Made by a program: the position numbers and the translations under genes. The notes under the pieces are model-generated. The model was given only the letters and a program-made list of their open reading frames with translations. It searched no databases and was not told the DNA's origin. From Alphaproteobacteria bacterium (GTDB taxonomy: Bacteria; Pseudomonadota; Alphaproteobacteria; Caulobacterales; Hyphomonadaceae), in contig JAHJSB010000009.1 in assembly GCA_018830285.1 (NCBI GenBank), forward strand, positions 1 through 55,233: a stretch of 55,233 nucleotides of DNA, given 5' to 3'. Below, piece after piece: positions 8,802 through 19,093 of the stretch; position 1 is the stretch's first letter; each line of letters starts with the position of its first letter.

Positions 8802-10631
8802 ATGAGCAGCAAAAATACAGAAAAAGCTGCACTTCCTTCGCTTGGCTCCCTGATTGCCGAGCAAAATCCGCTGCAAATGCAGGTGTTAATGACAACGCTT
8901 GCGTTGGCCAATACGGAATCGCAGGCCCTGATCAGCGACGTATTGATGGGATCGGGGCCGATGGGAACCGTGGCGCAGGGCGACCCGATGGGCGCTGGCG
9001 AAGCTTTTCGTGCTGTCGGCATGAGCCTGGCCAAGAACCCGATGGCCCTGATGAACGCCAATCTGGAACTGATGAAGGGCTGGATGAACCTGTGGCAGGA
9101 GATGGCCACTGAAGTGGTCGGCACCGAGGCGCCGAAAGAAACCGACAAGCGCTTTGCCGACCCGGAATGGCAGACCAATGCCGGTTTCAAGTTCATCCGC
9201 AAGGCCTATGACGTGAACAAGACCTGGCTGATGGGCCTGGCCGACCATGCGCCTGACCTGCCGGACAATATCCACCGGCGCGCCAAGTTCTTTACCCAGC
9301 AACTGACCGACATCATGTCGCCGACCAACTATCTCGGCACCAATCCGCAGGCCCTGCGCGCCTTCCTCGAGAGCGGCGGCGAGAGCGTGCTGAACGGCAT
9401 TCGCCTTGCCCGCGCCGACGTGAAGAAGGCCGGCGGCAAGCTGCATATCAGCCAGACGGACGAAACCCCATTCGAGATCGGCAAGAACATTGCCACGGCG
9501 CCCGGAAAGGTCGTGTTCCGCAATGACCTGATCGAACTGATCCAGTATGCGCCGACGCAGGAAACGGTCTATTCGCGACCGTTGCTGATCTTCCCACCGT
9601 GGATCAACAAATTTTACATCCTCGACCTGCGCGAAGAAAATTCGATGATCCGCTGGCTGGTCGACAGGGGCCTGACCGTGTTCGTCGTCTCGTGGCGCTC
9701 GGCCGACGCCGTGACCAAGGATTATACTTGGGACGATTACAGCAAGAACGGCGTTTATGCCGCCGTCGAGGCGGCACTGCAGGCGTCAGGCTCGAAGAAG
9801 CTGAATGCTGTCGGCTATTGCATCGGCGGCACGCTGCTGTCGGGCACGCTGGCGCACATGGCCGCGCATGATGACGATCGCGTCGCATCGGCCACCTTCT
9901 TTGCCTCACAATCCGACTTCGAACTGGCCGGCGACCTGAAGGTCTTCACTGACGGCCCGGGCCGCGCCTATCTTGAAAGCGTCATCGACGAGAATGGCGG
10001 CGTGATGCCCGGCGCGATGATGTACGAGACCTTCAACTGGCTGCGCCCGATCGACCTCGTATGGCGCTACGTGATCGACCAGTACATGCTGGGCAAGGCT
10101 CCGCGCCCTTTCGACCTGCTCTACTGGAACGCCGACCAGACCAACATTCCGGGCGAAGTGCACAAGCGCTACCTAAAGGATTGTTATTCCGATAACAAAC
10201 TGTCCAGCGGTGATTTCGACCTGCTTGGCGAAAAAATCGACCTGAAGAACGTCAAGATCCCGGTCATGGTGCAGGCCAGCCGCGATGACCATATCTGTCC
10301 GTTCGAGAGCGTTTACCGGACCGCCACCGTGTTCGGAGGCGACACGAAATTCGTCCTGTCAGGATCCGGCCATATTGCCGGCGTGGTGAACCATCCGGCC
10401 AGCAAGAAATACCAGCACTGGACAGGCGGCGCGATCACGCCGACCGGCGCCGAATGGCTGGAGACGGCCGAGGAACACCCCGGTTCCTGGTGGCCTTACT
10501 GGTGGGACTGGTTGCGGCCAAAGTCCGGCAAGAAGAAGCAGGCTGTGGAACCGAAGGACATGGGCCTTGGCGCCGCGCCGGGCTCATACGTTCGCGTTCG
10601 CCTCCAGGACATCAAGCTTCCGTTGAAATAG
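8802..10631 (+). CDS. phaC: Class I poly(3-hydroxyalkanoate) synthase
   Basis: A 609-residue enzyme that polymerises (R)-3-hydroxyacyl-CoA into storage granules. The lipase-like box GYCIGGT holds the catalytic cysteine (Cys340); the partner Asp and His lie in the C-terminal alpha/beta-hydrolase part (SRDDHICPF and SGSGHIAGV). The N-terminal ~200 residues match the PhaC_N domain. I use the ATG at 8802; a TTG nine bases earlier is in frame. Divergent from the lipoprotein gene. No phaE or phaR is adjacent, as expected for class I. Confidence 0.96.
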   Translation: MSSKNTEKAALPSLGSLIAEQNPLQMQVLMTTLALANTESQALISDVLMGSGPMGTVAQGDPMGAGEAFRAVGMSLAKNPMALMNANLELMKGWMNLWQEMATEVVGTEAPKETDKRFADPEWQTNAGFKFIRKAYDVNKTWLMGLADHAPDLPDNIHRRAKFFTQQLTDIMSPTNYLGTNPQALRAFLESGGESVLNGIRLARADVKKAGGKLHISQTDETPFEIGKNIATAPGKVVFRNDLIELIQYAPTQETVYSRPLLIFPPWINKFYILDLREENSMIRWLVDRGLTVFVVSWRSADAVTKDYTWDDYSKNGVYAAVEAALQASGSKKLNAVGYCIGGTLLSGTLAHMAAHDDDRVASATFFASQSDFELAGDLKVFTDGPGRAYLESVIDENGGVMPGAMMYETFNWLRPIDLVWRYVIDQYMLGKAPRPFDLLYWNADQTNIPGEVHKRYLKDCYSDNKLSSGDFDLLGEKIDLKNVKIPVMVQASRDDHICPFESVYRTATVFGGDTKFVLSGSGHIAGVVNHPASKKYQHWTGGAITPTGAEWLETAEEHPGSWWPYWWDWLRPKSGKKKQAVEPKDMGLGAAPGSYVRVRLQDIKLPLK

Positions 10632-10659
10632 CGTCGCGGGGACCTGGTGCCGCGCGCGA

Positions 10660-10690
10660 CGCCCCTCCGTACTTTCGCGGAGGGCGGCGT
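10660..10690 (+). terminator. Hairpin after phaC, possible terminator
   Basis: CCCTCCG (10663-10669) pairs with CGGAGGG (10678-10684) around an eight-base loop, with further GC pairing outside. It lies about 30 bases after the phaC stop. There is no T-run behind it, so a Rho-independent terminator is only possible, not shown. Confidence 0.4.
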
Positions 10691-10881
10691 TGCGCCTTGT
10701 GTTGTACCAAGCCCCTCGACCGATCATTTTCGCGACGCGCCCGAGGGCGGCGCTACAAGCGAATTTGAAATTTTTGTCCTGCTCCAACGGGGTCGAGCTG
10801 GCAGTGACGCAAAATGGAAGCCGAGACCGATGACGCGAACTCACTCTGCAGTGCCGACCGGCACCGAAGGCCGGGCCTCTC

Positions 10882-12024
10882 ATGTTTGGTAACAGTTTTC
10901 GCCTGTTCAAGCTGTTCGGTATCGACATCAGGATCAATCCGGGCTGGGCCGTGATCGCCACGCTGGTCGCATGGTCACTGGCACAGGGGACATTTCCCGA
11001 ACTGTATGCGGGGCTCGATACACGTGCCTACTGGGCAATGGCCCTTATTGCGGTCCTTGGTCTCGGCATTTCAATCATCGTCCATGAACTTGCCCATTCC
11101 CTCGTTGGGGCAAGATTCGGCACGCCGGTTTCCAGTATCACCCTGTTCATGTTCGGCGGTGTCGCGGCGCTAGAGCAGGAACCCAAGGCCCCGGTCCCGG
11201 AACTGCTCATGGCGCTGGCCGGACCGGCCATGAGCCTTTTCCTGTCCGGACTGTTTTTCAGCGCGAGTGTCGCCGTGGGAGGTGTCGAACAGTTTCCGAT
11301 TCGGGCGGGCGTGTTCCATTATCTGGCACTGCTCAACATGGTGCTCGCCATATTCAACCTTGTGCCGGCCTTTCCGATGGATGGCGGCCGGGCGCTGCGC
11401 GCAGCGATCTGGGCCGCGACCGGAGATATCAGGACAGCTACAATGCGCGCCGCGAAAGTCGGCAAGTTTATCGGAACAGGCTTCATGCTGGCCGGCCTGT
11501 TCGCGGTGCTGACCGGCAACCTGCTCGCCGGCATTTGGTGGATACTGATCGGGGGATTCATCCGCGCCTCGGCCATAGGGGCCTTCTTCAACACCCGTAT
11601 CGAAACCGTGCTGGATGGACTGCCTGTGACCCGATTCATGACTGTCGCGCCCGATACGGTCCCGTCCGACCTCACCCTCGCAGAGTTCGTCGAACACCAC
11701 CTCTACCGCTTCGGACACGACATGTTTCCGGTCATGAAAGCGGGAAAACCCGCAGGTACGATCGGACTCGGCGAAGTGAGGCAGGTCCCGAGAGAAGCCT
11801 GGACGCAGACCCTGACCAGAGACGTCATGACCCCGCTCACGCCGGTAAAGACCATTGCCGCACATGAGCCCGCAATGAACGCCTTGATACAGATGCAGGC
11901 GAATGGCCTGAACCGCCTCCTCGTCATCGACAACGAGACGCTCGTCGGCGTCATCGTCCTGAAGGACCTGATGGAATTACTGTCCGTGAAACTCGCGCTC
12001 GAACCGGCAAGCAAGAGCGCCTGA
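10882..12024 (+). CDS. Site-2 protease (M50 family) with C-terminal CBS domains
   Basis: A 380-residue membrane metalloprotease of the Rv2869c/SpoIVFB-like type, which cuts substrates inside the membrane. Zinc motif HELAH is at 68-72 and the third ligand motif PMDGGR at 165-170. About five hydrophobic segments fill residues 20-230. Residues ~245-375 form two CBS modules (FMTVAPDTVPSDLT and DVMTPLTPVKTI), which usually bind adenine nucleotides and would let energy state control the protease. It converges with a universal stress gene 18 bp away. Confidence 0.92.
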   Translation: MFGNSFRLFKLFGIDIRINPGWAVIATLVAWSLAQGTFPELYAGLDTRAYWAMALIAVLGLGISIIVHELAHSLVGARFGTPVSSITLFMFGGVAALEQEPKAPVPELLMALAGPAMSLFLSGLFFSASVAVGGVEQFPIRAGVFHYLALLNMVLAIFNLVPAFPMDGGRALRAAIWAATGDIRTATMRAAKVGKFIGTGFMLAGLFAVLTGNLLAGIWWILIGGFIRASAIGAFFNTRIETVLDGLPVTRFMTVAPDTVPSDLTLAEFVEHHLYRFGHDMFPVMKAGKPAGTIGLGEVRQVPREAWTQTLTRDVMTPLTPVKTIAAHEPAMNALIQMQANGLNRLLVIDNETLVGVIVLKDLMELLSVKLALEPASKSA

Positions 12025-12042
12025 CCGGACCCCGATGCCGTT

Positions 12043-12882
12043 TCAGTGTGACAGCAAAAGTGGTACCTTCGATGTGCGGAGCAATGTCCGGGTCACACCC
12101 GGCAGGATGGATTGCTGAAGACGCGAGTGCCGATATCCGCCTAGGACAATCAGGTCAGCGTCACAGGATGTCGCCAGATCGAGAAGGACATGCGGAACCG
12201 AGCGACCTGTACTGTCCTCGTTGCGGACTTCGACCTTGTATCCATGACGGGAGACGTGCGCACCAATATCCCATCCCGGAGCTTGACCGTAACCTGTTTC
12301 ACCCGGATTGGCGTCGACCGCGGCAATCCAGACTTTCGCGTCATCAGACAGCACCAGCATGCTGTCATGCAGGGCGCGAGTCGCTTCGCGGCTGGCGTCC
12401 CAGGCAATAACGGCGCGGTTGCCGACCGTCTCGCCGGTCCAGTCTGCAGGCAGGACCAGAACCGGACGACCGGCCCCCATCAGCACGCCTTCCAGCATGT
12501 CCGCATGGGGCTGTACATCCGATTTATCGGGTGCACGAACGATAACGATATCCGCATGACGCGCATTCATGGCAGACAGCGCTTCAACGCGATTCGAAAA
12601 CGTCTCGATGTGACGCATTTCGACGGCTGGCTCTTTGCCAACCTGTTTTTGCTCGAAATTGTCCCACGCCGCTTTCATCGCATTCCGCGCTTCCTGAAGC
12701 ATGGACGCATAGACCTCGCCGGCACCGCCTATGCCATAACCAGTGAACATGGGCGGCAGAATCGTAAAAGCTGCACAGCTGAGGTGCGCATTGCGTGCCT
12801 CTGCGAAGGCACGCGCGAATTCGAACGCCTTCATGTCGTCTTCGGGCGATGACATGCATACGCTAATGTCTTTGATTTTCAT
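12043..12882 (-). CDS. Universal stress protein, tandem Usp domains
   Basis: A 279-residue protein with two UspA-like halves. The first starts MKIKDISVCMSSPEDDMKAF; the second ends with VLGGYRHSRLQQSILPGVTR, the degenerate nucleotide-binding loop near the C-terminus seen in many alphaproteobacterial tandem Usps. Function is general stress survival; partner and ligand unknown. It is one of three Usp-type genes within 4.3 kb, interleaved with a permease and next to a Lon-like protease. Confidence 0.9.
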   Translation of the reverse strand: MKIKDISVCMSSPEDDMKAFEFARAFAEARNAHLSCAAFTILPPMFTGYGIGGAGEVYASMLQEARNAMKAAWDNFEQKQVGKEPAVEMRHIETFSNRVEALSAMNARHADIVIVRAPDKSDVQPHADMLEGVLMGAGRPVLVLPADWTGETVGNRAVIAWDASREATRALHDSMLVLSDDAKVWIAAVDANPGETGYGQAPGWDIGAHVSRHGYKVEVRNEDSTGRSVPHVLLDLATSCDADLIVLGGYRHSRLQQSILPGVTRTLLRTSKVPLLLSH

Positions 12883-12996
12883 GGTTTCCTCGCGCTTTTG
12901 ATAGCACCCGTTTACATGCAGATGAGCGTTGGCACTTGATCCGGCTCAATAAGCTGCCCGTCGCGTGCAAATATCCCGAGGCGTTTTCAATGACCC

Positions 12997-14226
12997 TCAG
13001 GTCATCAGTCCCAGCGCCAGCAGCAGCAGGGTCGCGAGGGCGCCACACCAGGGCACCCAATGGGGCACGATGAACGTGCCTTCCGGTGCAGGATCGTTCC
13101 GGCGCTTGATCCGGGCAAGCGCCAAGCAGACGAGAACGAAGATCACAAGCGTGATCACGGATGTCCACTCGGCCAGGGCGGTGATGGTGAACCCCAGTGC
13201 CAGGGTCAACACGATGAGTGTGGAAATTGCCGTGGCTATGACGGGCGTGCGGGTGCGCGCACTGACCCGCGCCAGAAAAGCAGGCAGCGCCCCCTCGTTT
13301 GCCAATCCATAGATGACGCGCCCAGCCATGATGATCTGCACGATAATGCCATTCACCGTCGCAAGAATGGCAATCAGGGAGATGGTGATCGGAGACAAGC
13401 CGGTCGTGCGGTCAAACACGAGCGCGAGCGGTGCGCGGCTTTCCGACAACTCAGTGATGGGAACCGTCGCAAGCGCCGCCAGCACAACAAACGTGTAAAG
13501 AACGAGCGTCAGCCCGAGGGTCAGGAATATACCCTGAGCGAGCGTCTTCTGCGGATTCACCGTTTCCTCGGCAATCGAGTCGATATCCTCGAAACCGATG
13601 AAGGCAAAGAAGGACAGCAGGCCCGAAGCGAATATGCCCGACCAGAGTGCGGGCGAAAATGAGGTCGGTACCGATTTAACGGCTTGTTCCCCCAGATCCG
13701 CGCCCGACCAGAATGCCCCCAGGACCAGGATTACAAGGCCGCCAATCTCGATCAATGTCAGAGCACCTGCGAACAGGATCGACTCGCGGATGCCGAAACA
13801 TGCGACAATCCCAGTCATCGCTATCACGACGGCCAACACCACCATGTAGGGCACATCAATCAATTCCACGATGTACCCCGCCGCACCGTGCGCAATGGCG
13901 GATGACGAGACGATGCCCACCGCAGCGACCCCCAGCCCGACGATGAGGAAAAGCGTCGGTGAATTGAATCCGGCCCTCACGAAATGCGCTTCGGCCGCAG
14001 CGAAGGGCATCCGTCCCGTCAGTTCCGCAAAACAAGCTGCAGGCAGCAACATCACGAGGCTGGCGATCAGAAATGATATCGGGGCGTGATCGCCTGACAG
14101 TGCAATGACCTCACCGACCAGGACATAAATTCCCGCTCCAATCGTTACGCCGAGTCCGTACAGGACGACGTAGGGGAGTGTCAGCGCGCGCTTGAGGCGG
14201 GGTCGGGCGGCGGGTGGTTGCGTCAT
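12997..14226 (-). CDS. APC-family amino acid permease
   Basis: A 409-residue integral membrane protein with about 11-12 hydrophobic segments. The N-terminal LGVTIGAGIYVLVGE is the APC-superfamily helix 1 motif, and GFEDIDSIAEETVNP is the conserved helix 6 region of amino-acid/polyamine permeases. The ATG at 14226 (MTQPPAARPRLKRALTLPYV) gives a normal short cytoplasmic tail and has AGGA close upstream; an in-frame ATG at 14283 is less likely. The substrate cannot be assigned. It is flanked by Usp genes on the same strand. Confidence 0.9.
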   Translation of the reverse strand: MTQPPAARPRLKRALTLPYVVLYGLGVTIGAGIYVLVGEVIALSGDHAPISFLIASLVMLLPAACFAELTGRMPFAAAEAHFVRAGFNSPTLFLIVGLGVAAVGIVSSSAIAHGAAGYIVELIDVPYMVVLAVVIAMTGIVACFGIRESILFAGALTLIEIGGLVILVLGAFWSGADLGEQAVKSVPTSFSPALWSGIFASGLLSFFAFIGFEDIDSIAEETVNPQKTLAQGIFLTLGLTLVLYTFVVLAALATVPITELSESRAPLALVFDRTTGLSPITISLIAILATVNGIIVQIIMAGRVIYGLANEGALPAFLARVSARTRTPVIATAISTLIVLTLALGFTITALAEWTSVITLVIFVLVCLALARIKRRNDPAPEGTFIVPHWVPWCGALATLLLLALGLMT

Positions 14227-14413
14227 CGGTCCTGCGTGGAGTTGCTTGAGGGATTTTGTCAAAAGGGGCGATCGGGAATTCACTCTTTTATCCAGTCGCC
14301 GTGTTTCTCAGCCAATGGACCACGAAAATTTCAGCTCTCCGACGAACGCAGGAAGCCAGGAAACCCTGATCGCCTCTCGGGAGGCTTTTTGCTCGCAGTG
14401 CTCCGCTCGGAGA

Positions 14414-15298
14414 TCAGGGCACGAGCAACGCCGCAATACGCGGTTGGTCGACAACATATTCCGTCATGCTGCCATATACCAACCGATGCGCGCGCGAATG
14501 CATGCGAGCGCCCATGACGACAAGATCGCAATTTCGCTCCAGTGCCGCGTCTATGATGGCTGGACCGGGGCGCTGGTCGCCATGTTTCACGTGAGAGCTG
14601 CCTGCTTCCAATCCGTGCCATTCCAAATACTCAACCATGTCTGCAGGATCGGCGGCGTCGTCTTTTCCCTCGTCACAACTGAATACTACTATCTCTCTCG
14701 CCTGGCGCAGAAACGGCATTGCTGACGAGGCTGCCCGCGCCGATGCGGCCGATCCGTCCCAGGCGATGGCCACAGTCTCTCCAACCGCCGTTGTTCCACC
14801 TTTCGGTACGATCAGCAGCGGCTTGCCGGCATCACGAAGAATCTCCTCTACGAGAGGCGAGAACGGGCCAATCCAGTTTGTATCCGCAGCCGAAGCGACG
14901 ATCAGGTCAGCGAGCCGGCATATCGGGCCGAGCATCTCCACGACTTCACCGATCTGCTCGGCAAAGTGCGCTGTAAAGCCCGGTGCTGGACTATCCGTCT
15001 GCAACGGCTGCGGATCCTGCGCGCTGACAACGGCGTTGTATTGAGCGACGGCATTCTTGCGGCGCTGTTCGCTGACTTCATCGATCCAGTCCAGAAGCTC
15101 TCCCGCACCGCCCCTTGGCCACCAGATCGGCCATTTTTTTGACGATACGGGTGGGCGATCGATGAGCGATACGACTTTGACATGCGCATCGAACCGCCGT
15201 GCGAGATCGAATCCAGCGTCCAGCGCCAATCGTTCCACTTCGAGCGGATTTTCCAGATCGTGTTGCCCGATAAGCGGCACCAATATAGTCTTCATCAA
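14414..15298 (-). CDS. Universal stress protein, tandem Usp domains
   Basis: A 294-residue Usp-family protein starting MMKTILVPLIGQHDLENPLE. The second domain ends VMGARMHSRAHRLVYGSMTE, close to the canonical Gly-x2-Gly-x9-Gly-Ser nucleotide loop. GGGAG lies six bases upstream of the first ATG. It probably acts with the neighbouring stress genes; the sequence shows no DNA-binding or enzymatic domain beyond Usp. Confidence 0.9.
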   Translation of the reverse strand: MMKTILVPLIGQHDLENPLEVERLALDAGFDLARRFDAHVKVVSLIDRPPVSSKKWPIWWPRGGAGELLDWIDEVSEQRRKNAVAQYNAVVSAQDPQPLQTDSPAPGFTAHFAEQIGEVVEMLGPICRLADLIVASAADTNWIGPFSPLVEEILRDAGKPLLIVPKGGTTAVGETVAIAWDGSAASARAASSAMPFLRQAREIVVFSCDEGKDDAADPADMVEYLEWHGLEAGSSHVKHGDQRPGPAIIDAALERNCDLVVMGARMHSRAHRLVYGSMTEYVVDQPRIAALLVP

Positions 15299-15510
15299 AG
15301 TCTCCCAAAGCTAAAATATATCGCCGAGCGGCGTTCAGTTGTTGTTCTCAATCAATTCCAACCTTCGCGCCGACAATAGCCAAGTTTTTGCTGTCGCGGA
15401 CGTGCAGTTGCCGGATGGCGAAACATAGGTTGGCCCACAAGCGATCGGCTCACGTTCCACTCATTATGCCAAACCGTGCCGCCAAGTCCTTCATCACTCG
15501 ACCATTTCGG

Positions 15511-16272
15511 CTAGGCTTCGGACTCGATGAGCAGAATTGGCACGCCCAGACGAAGAGTCATTCGCGAGACAAAAGCTGGGTCATCCAGTTGCACATCTCG
15601 TGCAGTGACGATTATCGATGGCAATCGCGTGCGATCCGCCTCCCAAATACCACCAAGCTCTTCCAAACGGCTTGCGCCGGAGCGCTTCACAGGCTCTCCG
15701 ATAACACGACTTACCTGTTCGGCTACCTCAATCGCGGGGTCCCCTTCTCGTTGTGCCAGCACCAAAATTCCGCGTGATCCAGTTGGCAGGTGTGGCGGTA
15801 CGAACAGGATCGGCGCATGCGCCGACAAGGCCGCGTGACGCAACTCGGTGAACGGGTGGGACTGACGCGCAAGCGGATCAGTTGGCTGGACCAGGATCAG
15901 CAAGTCTTGCCTGGGCGTGGCCTTCACGTCCGCAAGAGCCTGCCCGGATTCAAGTACTGAGATGTCTGCCTCAATGCCAACCGATCTTGCCATTTCTGAG
16001 AGAAGTTCAATTCGTTGCACCGACCGCTTGGGTCGCTTTGGGGTTTCAATGACTTGCCGCAAGTCGCGCCATTGCCCCGTCACGACATCCAGAACGTGGC
16101 CGAAAGTTGCGTGCGCTGAGACGACCATGTCTTCATTTGTCACAAGGATGGCCCGGCAGGATGAGCCGAAACGCCTTGCGATAGTGAGCGCCGCAGCTTC
16201 ACCGGCCGCATGGTCGATCGTCGCAATGCTGACCACCGTGCATTTCGTAAATCGAGCAAGCACCTCAGTCAT
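15511..16272 (-). CDS. Usp-like protein translationally coupled to the Lon-like protease
   Basis: A 253-residue protein starting MTEVLARFTKCTVVSIATID. It has the alternating beta/alpha pattern of Usp proteins (LLILVQPTDPLARQSHPF and RGILVLAQREGDPAIEVAEQ), but the nucleotide loop is not obvious, so assignment is by fold pattern and context. The ATG at 16272 lies inside the end of the upstream lon-like gene (stop at 16265-16267), an eight-base overlap that argues for coupled translation. An earlier in-frame ATG at 16407 lies wholly inside the lon-like gene and is unlikely. Confidence 0.65.
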   Translation of the reverse strand: MTEVLARFTKCTVVSIATIDHAAGEAAALTIARRFGSSCRAILVTNEDMVVSAHATFGHVLDVVTGQWRDLRQVIETPKRPKRSVQRIELLSEMARSVGIEADISVLESGQALADVKATPRQDLLILVQPTDPLARQSHPFTELRHAALSAHAPILFVPPHLPTGSRGILVLAQREGDPAIEVAEQVSRVIGEPVKRSGASRLEELGGIWEADRTRLPSIIVTARDVQLDDPAFVSRMTLRLGVPILLIESEA

Positions 16273-18868
16273 CGGATTTCTTTGCGACGGACGAACGGCT
16301 CGGCGGGGCGCGAGGTGGTTCGCTTGGCGGATTTTCCGGGGGAGCGCCCGGCGGTTCAGATGGCGGGATTTCGTCAGCGACCGGACGGGCGGTGTATTTT
16401 TCGTCACTCTTGCCAGACTGCGAAATCACTTGAGCAAACGCGGTCAGCGCGGCATCGACTTTTCCATGGAGAATATTGGGAGAAACGCCTGTCAGAAGCG
16501 CGATTGCTTCATCGACATTGCGAACGGGATAAACGCCGAAGCGACCCTTTCGGCACGCTTCAACCACCTCTTCGTTCAACATCAGGTGCTGAACATTGCT
16601 TGCGGGGATGATCACCCCCTGATCTCCGGTCAGGCCACGAGCATTGCAGATATCGAAAAAGCCTTCGACCTTTTCATTGACCCCGCCAATCGCCTGGACC
16701 TCCCCATGCTGGTTGACCGACCCGGTGATGCCAAGGGATTGCTTGAGCGGCACTCCGGCAATCCCAGACAGAAGCACACAAAGCTCACCCAAAGATGCGC
16801 TGTCGCCTTCGACACCGCCGTAAGATTGTTCGAAGACCAGACTTGCGTGCAACGACATCGCCTTGTCGGTCGCATAGCGCCCAGCCATGTAGCCCGTCAG
16901 GATCATCACGCCCTTGGAATGAATAGGGCCGCCGAGACTGGCTTCCCGCTCGATGTCGATGATCCGGCCGCTGCCGGGGCGTGCGCGGGCTGTCACCCGG
17001 GTTGGCTTGCCAAACATGAACCCGCCGATCTGGAAGAGGCTGAGACAGTTGGCCTGGCCTGCTGCCATGCCGTCCGTGTCGATCAATGCGATATCCCGAA
17101 GAATGCCTTCCTGCATTCGATCACTGATCCTGCTCAGGCGGCGGCGTCTTGATTGAATCGATTCAGCCACATCGACCTGTGTAATCGAGACTCTGTTCGC
17201 TACGCTGGCGCGGTGCGATGCTTCAATCATGAGATCGCGGATATCGCTTGAAACGAGTGAAAGCCTGTCTGCATCTCCGGTCGAACGCGCGGCTTCCTCG
17301 ACCAAGCGCTCGAGCGCGGTATTGTCTGGTGGCAATAACCCATCCTGTTCTGCATGGGCTGACAGTTTCGCCGCGTATGCTGCCTCGGAACTTTCGGACC
17401 TGAGCGCGTCTGTTTCGAAGTCAGCCAGCAGTTTGAAGTGAACGGAGAAATCGGGATCATAGGCAGCCAGAACATGATGCATCCAGGCATCACCCACCAG
17501 AATCACCCGCAAGTCGATCGGTATCGGTTCCGGTTCGAGCGTAATCGTTGTCGAGAGATTGAGCACTTCACCGAGGCTCTCAATCTTGACCCCCGATTGG
17601 CGAAGGGATCGTTTTAACGCATCCCAGGCCAACGGCTCCCGGAAAAGGCTTCGGGCATCGATGACCAAATATCCGCCATTGGCCATATGCAGTGCGCCGG
17701 GCTTGATCAACATGAAGCTTGTCGTGAGCACTCCGGCCTCGGCCCTGTGTTCAACCCGGCCGACGAGGTTGGCGAGCGTCGGATGAACCTCCTCCACCAC
17801 GGGCGCACCCGAGCGCTCTTCACCATGGGCAACGAATATATTGACGTCATAACGCTCCAACGGGCCCAGCGAACCGTTGGGAGAAATGGGTCCCGCGTCA
17901 GATTCGCGGGATTGAGCGGCAAAAGTCGAAAAGAGGACAATGTTGTCCACAAGGTCCTGATGCATGGCATCGAGGTGTTTTACCGCAGTTGGCAACTCTC
18001 GCAGCGAGGCCTTTGTCTCTTCGATCGATTGCTTGATTGCTGCCTCGGCTGTTTCTCGCTCCAAGGCCCTGAGACTTTTCCGTGTTTCGCGTTCCCATTT
18101 AGGCAAATGTCGGAGCGTGTCGGCCAGCAAGTCCTGAACTTCCTTGAGCTGGCCCTGCCGCCGTTTCTGCTCCGCTTTCGCCAGCGCATTGAATGATTTC
18201 GGATCAAGGACTTCGCCGTTCTTGAGGGGAGCGAGCGAAAAGCCCATGGGGGTCTGGATGATTGCGACATCGCGGTTGCGCCCTTCCTTGCCAAGCTTTT
18301 CAAACGCATCTTCCTTACGGTTCTGAAATTCATCCTCGAGGGCTTCGCGCTGCGCCTGAAACTCCGGCTTCTCGAACGCGGCGGGCACAGCTGCAATCAG
18401 GTCGAAGATCAGGTCACGTACGGCCCCTCGAAACTGCATCGCACTTCCTGGCGGCAAACGAATTGCCCGGGGCTTGTGAGGCACATCGAAATTGAACACA
18501 TAGACCCAGTCATCGGGCATCTCGCGTTTTGCAGTGGCCTTTTCAAGCAGCGCCTTGGTTGCAGCCGACGCATCAGCGCCCGGAGGAGCAGCAACAAAAA
18601 GATTGAACCCTTTCGCCGACATTCCGGTGGCAAGTTGTATCGCCTCTCGCGCGCGTTCCTGGCCAAAAAGTCCTTCGAATTCAACGGTCGACGATTGTGC
18701 CGGTTTACGCTTGGTGAAGTGAGTACGCCTGCGAAGCCTGTCCGCAGGCAACGGGTCGATGGTTCCGGCGGTGTCGCTTGATGCCAACTGCACCTCCATG
18801 TATTGTCGGCATCGTCGCATCAGGTTCGCGTTTGTGCCAGTATGTGCTTCAGTCGGCAAAGCTAGCAT
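16265..18868 (-). CDS. LonB-like ATP-dependent protease (AAA_32/YcbZ type)
   Basis: An 867-residue protein of the Lon protease family lacking the classical Lon N-domain. The C-terminal Ser-Lys dyad region is clear: GDSASLGEL holds the serine and GGVNEKVEGFFDICN the lysine, with GSVNQHGEVQAIGG between. The N-terminal P-loop is degenerate, APPGADASAATK, with no Gly-Lys-Ser/Thr, so nucleotide binding may be impaired or use another site. The C-terminus is a Pro-rich tail. The start is uncertain: ATGs at 18868, 18820 and 18799 all lack a clear ribosome site. It is first in a minus-strand pair with a Usp-like gene. Confidence 0.9.
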   Translation of the reverse strand: MLALPTEAHTGTNANLMRRCRQYMEVQLASSDTAGTIDPLPADRLRRRTHFTKRKPAQSSTVEFEGLFGQERAREAIQLATGMSAKGFNLFVAAPPGADASAATKALLEKATAKREMPDDWVYVFNFDVPHKPRAIRLPPGSAMQFRGAVRDLIFDLIAAVPAAFEKPEFQAQREALEDEFQNRKEDAFEKLGKEGRNRDVAIIQTPMGFSLAPLKNGEVLDPKSFNALAKAEQKRRQGQLKEVQDLLADTLRHLPKWERETRKSLRALERETAEAAIKQSIEETKASLRELPTAVKHLDAMHQDLVDNIVLFSTFAAQSRESDAGPISPNGSLGPLERYDVNIFVAHGEERSGAPVVEEVHPTLANLVGRVEHRAEAGVLTTSFMLIKPGALHMANGGYLVIDARSLFREPLAWDALKRSLRQSGVKIESLGEVLNLSTTITLEPEPIPIDLRVILVGDAWMHHVLAAYDPDFSVHFKLLADFETDALRSESSEAAYAAKLSAHAEQDGLLPPDNTALERLVEEAARSTGDADRLSLVSSDIRDLMIEASHRASVANRVSITQVDVAESIQSRRRRLSRISDRMQEGILRDIALIDTDGMAAGQANCLSLFQIGGFMFGKPTRVTARARPGSGRIIDIEREASLGGPIHSKGVMILTGYMAGRYATDKAMSLHASLVFEQSYGGVEGDSASLGELCVLLSGIAGVPLKQSLGITGSVNQHGEVQAIGGVNEKVEGFFDICNARGLTGDQGVIIPASNVQHLMLNEEVVEACRKGRFGVYPVRNVDEAIALLTGVSPNILHGKVDAALTAFAQVISQSGKSDEKYTARPVADEIPPSEPPGAPPENPPSEPPRAPPSRSSVAKKSDD

Positions 18869-19093
18869 TGCGTTGCCCGAATGAACTAGGTGTATTTCCG
18901 AGGGTGCTGGTGACGGCCCCGGCCTGATGTGAGTCCGGCTTCACCAATCTCGCGGCGGCCATTCTAGTGCAACGGGCAGGATGCGCCTTGCTCGAATACC
19001 GGCTTTGCGCGGCCTCTCGAACCTGCTTCTCCTCTCGATGCGCCCCGGCTGGTCATCCATCTTTCGTTTGACAGGCAGCCTCGGGAAATTTGA

